Below the pieces are notes generated by a model that worked only from the letters and a program-made list of their open reading frames with translations, made no database searches and was not told where the DNA came from. From the NCBI GenBank assembly GCA_947685225.1, contig CANTUV010000012.1:806001-870000 (forward strand): a stretch of DNA of 64,000 nucleotides. The letters run 5' to 3'. The stretch is from Garcia nutans (taxonomy: Eukaryota; Streptophyta; Magnoliopsida; Malpighiales; Euphorbiaceae). Position 1 is the stretch's first letter; each line of letters starts with the position of its first letter. The translations under genes and the position numbers were made by a program. This document shows positions 58,294-64,000 of this stretch, one piece after another.

Positions 58294-59878
58294 GTAAAAA
58301 TATGGTGAGTACTTTTAAAATAACACAAATACCTCACACTCTAAAACACGAGAATTTTAAATATAAAACCACAATGTTTTAGTAAATTCTATATGACATA
58401 TATCTTGCATATATTTAAATTATAATTTTTTAATAAATTATATATGATATATATATTGCATATATCTCCTTATATATGTCATATATGTTATATATATGGT
58501 TATTAATTTTAAAGACTATAGATGAAAAACCATATGGATATGTTATATAAATATTTTTTATATCATATATATTGCATATATGTCATGTATAATATGATTA
58601 ATTTTATAAATTAAAGATGAAAAACATTATAGATCTTTAGTATAAATAAATAAATAAATATATATATATATAAGTTACACATAATATGATTAATTTGGTA
58701 GATTACAAATAAAGAAACACTCACACATACATATGTAATATGTTATATGTGTTATATATAAGCTATTATATGTTATATATGATACATATAATTTGTTGAA
58801 TATCATTTGTATATATTGCATATAATTTGTTAAATATGACAGAAAGCTATAAAATTGAAAAGACTCTTTATTTGAAACTTTGTGGAATATGTGGATTGCA
58901 TTATAATTGAATTAAAAATCCACAATCATTATAGTTGAAACACCAAAACAATCAAAACAAAAAAAATATAAAAATATTTACAATAAAAAACCAAAATCAA
59001 AATGACAGTAGATTCATGCTTATTTTTCTCTTTGATGAAACAAAAAATAAATATATAAAAAAAACAGCAATACAAATTGGAGATGGAGGAAAAGAGTACC
59101 GGTGGTGGATAAGAGGTGGAGATGAGAATGCAGTGGTGAAGTAAGAAGAGAAAAGACGATAAAAATTGAATTGAAAGGAAGATGAATAGAAAGAAGAAAA
59201 AGAATTTTAAAAAATGATGTATTTTTAAAAGAAGAAAAATGATAAATAGTACACAATAAAAAAAGGAAAAGGTTGAAAATGAAAAAAAAAATTATTAGCA
59301 GTAAAAATGTTAAAAAAAAGTTAAAAATTAGTAAATAGTGTAATTTATTATTCAATTTATAGTCAGGCCTCGAGCCTTCGATCAACCCTACTAAGTTAGA
59401 CTGAGACTTTTAGGTTAGATAAAATATTAATTTTATTTATTTATTATTAGAGGTCTAAAAGAATATTAATATTATTAATATTGTATTATTATCACTAGTA
59501 CTAGTAGTACACCAAATATCAAATATGAGAGTGAGAATCAAAGATCCTAAACCAAACATAAAAAAAGATTGCATAAAAAAAGGGCTAAAATCATTTTAAA
59601 TTAACTAAAATTAAAACTCAAATTGCAAATATACAATCGTACAAAAAATACTAAAAAGAAAAAAATTACAAAACAAGAAAGTTTGAGATATATAGAAATT
59701 GAGGGACGGAGGAGAGGCAAAATTGCTTAGAAACAGGCTTATGCCTGTGGCCTTGTATGTAAGGAGAGGAAGAAAGTTGAGCCACTAAGAGAGAGGAAGA
59801 GATGAAGAAAAGGATGATAAATAAACGAATTAGATTGCCGGCTGGATGAATAACTATACCCATTAGAGGCAACCCTTA
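57781..59878. other. AT-rich spacer
   Basis: ATT microsatellite at about 58264-58295. 58380-58860 is an irregular TATAT/GCATATAT field resembling the 34-kb array in texture but without a clear period. Open frames at 58935-59385 are low complexity. Possible TE remnants (GTCAGGCCTCGAGCC at 59362) have no second end. No gene. Confidence 0.4.
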
Positions 59879-62800
59879 ATTTTTTTTGGGCAAATAGCAT
59901 TATCATTATCATGAAGATAAATTAGCATAAGCAAAAACAAAATTACTATATAAGGCAGCCAACTGTTTGATTTTTCAAGCTATAGTATCAATTTCAACTG
60001 GACATTTCTCAAAAGATTTGATGGCTTGAAATAGTTCGCAAAAATTAGTCTCAAAGATGCATTGCTGAAAGTTGAATTCTATTGCCTTCTGAACTGCAAT
60101 GAGCAAGATTTGAGCTTCATTCCATAGAGAAGAAGAGGAACAAATTAGATAAGCAATCCTCTCAATTAAATAACCTTCAACTATTATAAAAGATAGCAAA
60201 AGCACCTGCCAAGTAATTCCTAAGACTAAAGTTGGTGTCTGTATTGATTTTTATCCAATGTTAAGGAGGAGGATTCCAGAATGTTGTGCTGGAATTGTTG
60301 GAGAATATAAATGAATCTCACATCTGAAAAATATAATAAAATACAATGACATATAAGGTGGTGTAGATTGGGCCTTAACACAAGCCAATTGGTTTTGTGT
60401 TGAGATGAGGTTCCAAACCCATTTATATGGTCACTGTATATTTGGCCCAACACTTGCAGAGCCTGTGTAATTTCTACATGGTATCAGAGCTAACTAGGTA
60501 ATGGACTAACAGCCAGATGATCCTGGACTCCGTTGTTAACCTAGGGCCTCAGTGAAAATAGGCCTAGGCAATTTGTGATGGACCTAAAAAAAAAATAGAT
60601 TGTCATCCATGTTTGGCAAGTGACAATTGGGCTAGGCCCAGTTGCACTTGAGGGAGAGTGTTGGAGAATATAAATGAATCTCACATCTGAAAAGTATAAT
60701 AAAATACAATGACATATAAGGTGGTGTAGATTGGGCCTTGACACAAGCCAATTGGTTTTGTGTTGAAATGAGGTTCCAAACCCATTTATATGGTCACTGT
60801 ATATTTGGCCCAACACTCGCAGAGCCTGTGTAATTTCTACAGGAATGACTACCATTTAGAAAATGGGTTGAAGAGTGTGTTGCAAATTGATAAGCTTTTA
60901 GCCTATGTGCTTGAACAAAATCCTGATACAACCTATCAAAATTTTGAATAGTCAATAAAGGTTCAGGAGAAATGCTATTAAAGCAGAAGTTATTCCTTGC
61001 TTTCTACACCAACCAAGATAGACAAGCAATTCTTTCTAAATATATATTATTATTGTGAGACTTAGACAAATTAATCACATCAGACCATCAGTGAAAGAAA
61101 GAGGTTGTATTAAAGGCTAGAGCATAAAAGCCTATATTGGAGGCTAGCCAAGTGGCTCTAGCATGATGGCATGTGAGGACTGAATGTATTGTAGTTTCAT
61201 ATCTTTATCATATATGGGACACGAACTTAATCTGGACCCTTTTACTTAAATTAACAAGGCAAAGAATGGCATTAATACACAAAACGCCATATGAAATTCT
61301 GCACTTTAAGGGGAACTTTTAGCTTCCATAAATGTTTCCAAATTAAACTATTATTAAGGGAGGAGTTTCCCATATTGGAGTCATGATTATTAAATTAATC
61401 ACATAAGAAATGATAAGTTGTTTTGTGGTAATTTGACCATATCTATTATAACTCCATGTAAGTTTATCCCTTTCTTTAGCAATATGAAGGGGAATATTCA
61501 ATATTGCATGTAGTTATAATTCATCAAACCGATATAATAACATTTGCTTTTTCCAATTTCCCCTTTCATCAATTAAATTTGAAACAAAGTTAAAAGAAGA
61601 AATACCAAGATTTAGTGATTACATTTTTTTACCCAGTAGGCTTGGTACCTAAATGTCCTCTAAAATCTTTATGTTTTATCCAGTTCTCACCAGCCACCTT
61701 GTCCCATTTTTTTTATCAAGTTCCTTGCAATCACCATGCTCCTGCAGCCCCATAAAGGCTTTTGCCCCAACTTAGCCTCCTGAAATGTACAATTAGGAAA
61801 ATATATCATTTTCATATATCCATACCACAAACTACCATTCTCTTGAAATAATCTTCAGCATTGCTTTGACAATAAGGCTATGTTAAATAGTTCAAAGTCC
61901 TTGAATCCTAAACCTCCCCTAAATTTAGACTTTGAAAGGGTCCCCCAATTCCTCTAAGTAATCCCTTATCCTTGCTACTTTGCCTCCACTAAAACTGCCC
62001 AAATATACTATTAAGTTTCTTGCAAAAAATTATAGGCATCAACAAACAACTCATAATGTGGGTGGGGATGGACTACAAAACTGCTTTGATTAAAATTTCT
62101 TTCCCAGCATAAGATAAGAGCTTGTGTTTCCATGTTTGTACTTTGTTTAGTAATCTATCCCTGAGAAATGAGAAAGTTTCAATCTTTGACTTGCCCCAAG
62201 TAAAAGGTGCCCCTAAATATTTGTCCTCACTTCCCATTTATTTTACCCCTAAATTTTGAGTTATTGAGGTTTTGACTTCCTCTGGGATGTTTTTGCTGAA
62301 CACAATACTTGATTTTGCTAAAATTGATACACCGACTATAAGCTTTTCCATATAAGGACAAAAGGTTGTAAAAATTTTTAGTTTCAAAAGGGTTAACCAA
62401 TCCATAAATAAGTGTATCGCTTGTATACAACAAATGAAAAAGTATTAAAGCCCTGCCTTTTAGAAAGAAAAAAAAACCTTTAACAATATTAGATATAAGG
62501 ACTTGACTCATTATTGCTGACAAGGCATTTGAGAGAAAGAGAAATAGGCATGAAGATAGAGGATTGCCTTGTCTTAATCCTTTAGTTGATTAGAAAGAGC
62601 CGGGTATATCTCCATCTACCAGTATCTGGTAAGAGACTGAGGTGACATAGCTCATCAACAAGTTTGTGGCTCTATGGTTAGATCTCATTACTATAAGAAC
62701 CCGATTAAGAAAATTCTACTCAACTCGATCATATACTTTATGCATATCTAATTTAAGTTCAAATTGCCACTGTTTCCTGATACATCAGTGTTTAACCTAT

Positions 62801-62890
62801 GGAAAATCTCCTGGGCTAACAAAATATTATAAAAAAATTATTCTTTTATGGATAAATGCACCATGAAAGAGGCTAATGAGCTTATCCAGC
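59879..62890 (-). mobile_element. Decayed L1-type LINE, split by a TRIM
   Basis: Minus-strand order: palm start AFIHKRIIF...NILLAQEIFHRL and LKLDMHKVYDRVE (about 62860-62690), GLRQGNPLSSCLFLF (about 62570), the LLYTSDTLIY block where the catalytic FADD is degraded (about 62420), zinc-binding/linker motif CLSWLVW (about 61020) and a C-terminal RNase H (60205-59975, WNEAQILLIAVQKAIEF, CIFETNFCELFQAIKS). Plant L1 elements commonly carry this terminal RNase H. Multiple stops and frameshifts. The 5' ORF1/endonuclease part is missing, consistent with 5' truncation near 62890. The 3' end is tentatively the T run at 59879-59887. TSD not found. Confidence 0.85.
60296..60841 (+). mobile_element. Complete TRIM retrotransposon nested in the LINE
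   Basis: Two 183-bp LTRs, 60296-60478 and 60659-60841, both beginning TGTTGGAG and ending TTTCTACA, enclose a 180-bp interior. PBS TGGTATCAGAGC (60479-60490, complementary to initiator tRNA-Met) follows the first LTR; a purine tract GAGGGAGAG (60650-60658) precedes the second. A perfect 5-bp duplication GGAAT (60291-60295, 60842-60846) flanks it. By eye the LTRs differ at 4 of 183 positions, all transitions. No coding capacity: a terminal-repeat retrotransposon in miniature, mobilised in trans. Confidence 0.96.
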
Positions 62891-62988
62891 TGGGGGTTTA
62901 ATTTGGATTACCAGAATTTCGGAAACTATTTATATATAAAATTATAGAAGCAAATTGATTGATATTGAGAAACATGTTTAGGAGATCA

Positions 62989-63814
62989 TGTTGTGCAGCA
63001 GAAGTAAATAGTACACAAATTACTTACTATTATACAAGTAAATAGTGTATGAAATATTGTACTAAAAAAAATACCAAGAAAATTCTCAGGAAAGGCTGGA
63101 GGGGTCACAGATGATCCCGCTTAAAATTCAGTCTCCTTAGATAGAATTTTACCTAGATAATTAATAGCACAATATAACAAAACAACTACCCTTGATAATA
63201 GATATAAAACTGAGACAAAATAGCACACCAGATTTAACCCTTTTAATTTGGGATACGTCCACCGGACAAACTCCGAAAAATATTCTTTCACTATTAAAAA
63301 TAGTAGGCTTACAAGAGAGACTTCTCTAGAAATATTTCAAGAGGTAAAATTATTATAATTGAGATAAATCCAAAATAGTGGCACTCAAGTATTTCCCAAA
63401 CACTCCCAAAATAAAACCTCACGATTTTGTCACTCCCCAAATAATTCTCTCTCTCCCACACTCAAACTCATCAAAGCAATTTTGCTTTGGCTTACACTAT
63501 TTTTCATCACCAATTTTTCTTCTCTCAATTATTGTCATTGAATTGGAGGAGAAAAGGCCTAAAGGTCTTTCCCTTCAACTACACCTCTCTCTCTCTTTCT
63601 TTTGGTGTCTTTGATTTTTGAGTGTGTGTTTAGAAGAGGAAGTGAATGCCATATATATAAGCTTTTATATATGGTTGTTGGCCTAACTAATTAGGTAATT
63701 CAATATTCAATAATAGTAGCTTCAAAATTGGTGGTTTGTGATGGCTTAAAAAATGGTGGCTTGTTGATCTAACTGTAAAAAATGGTGGTTTGTTTCTCAT
63801 GTGGTTAGGTACCA
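62989..63814 (-). mobile_element. 3' LTR of a Copia-type element
   Basis: On the minus strand the LTR runs from about 63814 (TGGTACCTAACC) to 62989 (..CTGCACAACA). It has a TATA box (complement of about 63650-63675, ATATATAAAAGC), a CT-rich leader and the CCTACGTCC-type block often seen in plant LTRs (complement of about 63250). A purine tract (AGTGGGAGAA, complement of about 63824-63833) lies immediately upstream. The boundary at 63814 is approximate. Confidence 0.65.
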
Positions 63815-63829
63815 CCTTTTAATTCTCCC

Positions 63830-64000
63830 ACTACCGACCACATGAGTTAACTGTCATTCCTGTAGATGATCAACAGAACTCAAACTTTTCCCTTGGTAGA
63901 ATCATATCTGATCCATAGTATAGATTTTCTCAAACTGTAATTGTTTCTTCTCCAACACATCTCTGATATCAATATATTTTGATCCTAAGTGAAAGGAGGA
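63830..64000 (-). pseudogene. Copia polyprotein C-terminal fragment, cut by the window edge
   Basis: Minus-strand text SKYIDIRDVLEKKQLQFEKI resembles the end of the Copia RNase H region (the KHIDIR..DVLE..LQLEKI pattern). The expected Thr-Lys-Ala/Pro-Leu block is not recognisable and a stop follows, so it is decayed. The rest of the element would lie to the right. Confidence 0.6.

Noticed and set aside
59020..59385. 121-aa hydrophobic minus-strand ORF
   Set aside because: Leu/Phe/Ile low complexity from A-rich plus strand; no conserved motif and no neighbouring gene structure.
60226..60855. Two similar minus-strand ORFs (75 and 104 aa)
   Set aside because: They are translations of the two LTRs of the TRIM, hence their near identity; not genes.
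1..64000. CRISPR array, bacterial operon, riboswitch or phage system
   Set aside because: The sequence is clearly plant nuclear DNA with spliced genes; tandem repeats found have diverged adjacent units without spacers.

Overview
The window is nuclear DNA of a core eudicot plant. It is very AT-rich, has plant splice signals (GT..AG, T-rich introns) and plant-only gene families (WUSCHEL, WEB, PLS-class PPR, plant Swd2-like WD40), and its spacers are full of plant mobile elements. I cannot name the species.

Layout. 0.4-1.3 kb: 3' end of an ALKBH9B-type m6A RNA demethylase gene (+). 6.6-8.1 kb: a complete three-exon WUSCHEL gene (+). 12.5-14.3 kb: a decayed RTE-type LINE lacking its reverse transcriptase. 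15.6-17.1 kb: a palindrome cluster, a minus-strand LTR end with primer-binding site, and a tRNA-derived SINE with target duplications. 22.0-24.9 kb: a Swd2/WDR82-like WD40 gene (-) that seems to have lost its central exons but stays in frame. 26.0-26.4 kb: a small plant ORF of unknown function (-). 29.3-30.8 kb: a two-exon WEB-family coiled-coil gene (-). ALKBH9B, WUS and a WEB gene occur in the same order on Arabidopsis chromosome 2, which supports WUS orthology.

31-41 kb is repeat-rich: two MITEs, a 52/105-bp higher-order tandem array, and a dead Caulimoviridae-type endogenous pararetrovirus whose first 1.5 kb is mirrored into a ~3-kb palindrome with almost no spacer. The viral 3' end keeps an as-1-like box, a TATA box and a poly(A) signal just upstream of a complete two-exon uS17 ribosomal protein gene (41.7-42.6 kb, +), probably mitochondrial. 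A non-autonomous MULE with long inverted repeats follows (43.5-44.9 kb).

46.4-52.4 kb: two neighbouring, independently broken PPR genes (-). The first resembles At1g25360 (OTP90) and carries a nonsense codon, a frameshift and a 518-bp solo LTR in its DYW domain. The second resembles At4g31070.

52.5-64 kb is almost entirely transposable: an RTE LINE tail, a hAT-like element that has captured the first exon of a WIP-type zinc-finger gene, a 3.2-kb solo LTR with three different minisatellites, an L1-type LINE split by a complete TRIM, and the 3' LTR of a Copia element running off the right edge.

The functional genes are independent transcription units (RNA demethylation, stem-cell transcription factor, H3K4-methylation cofactor, cytoskeleton/chloroplast-movement family, organellar translation). 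The left half holds most intact genes; the right half is dominated by TE insertion and gene decay.
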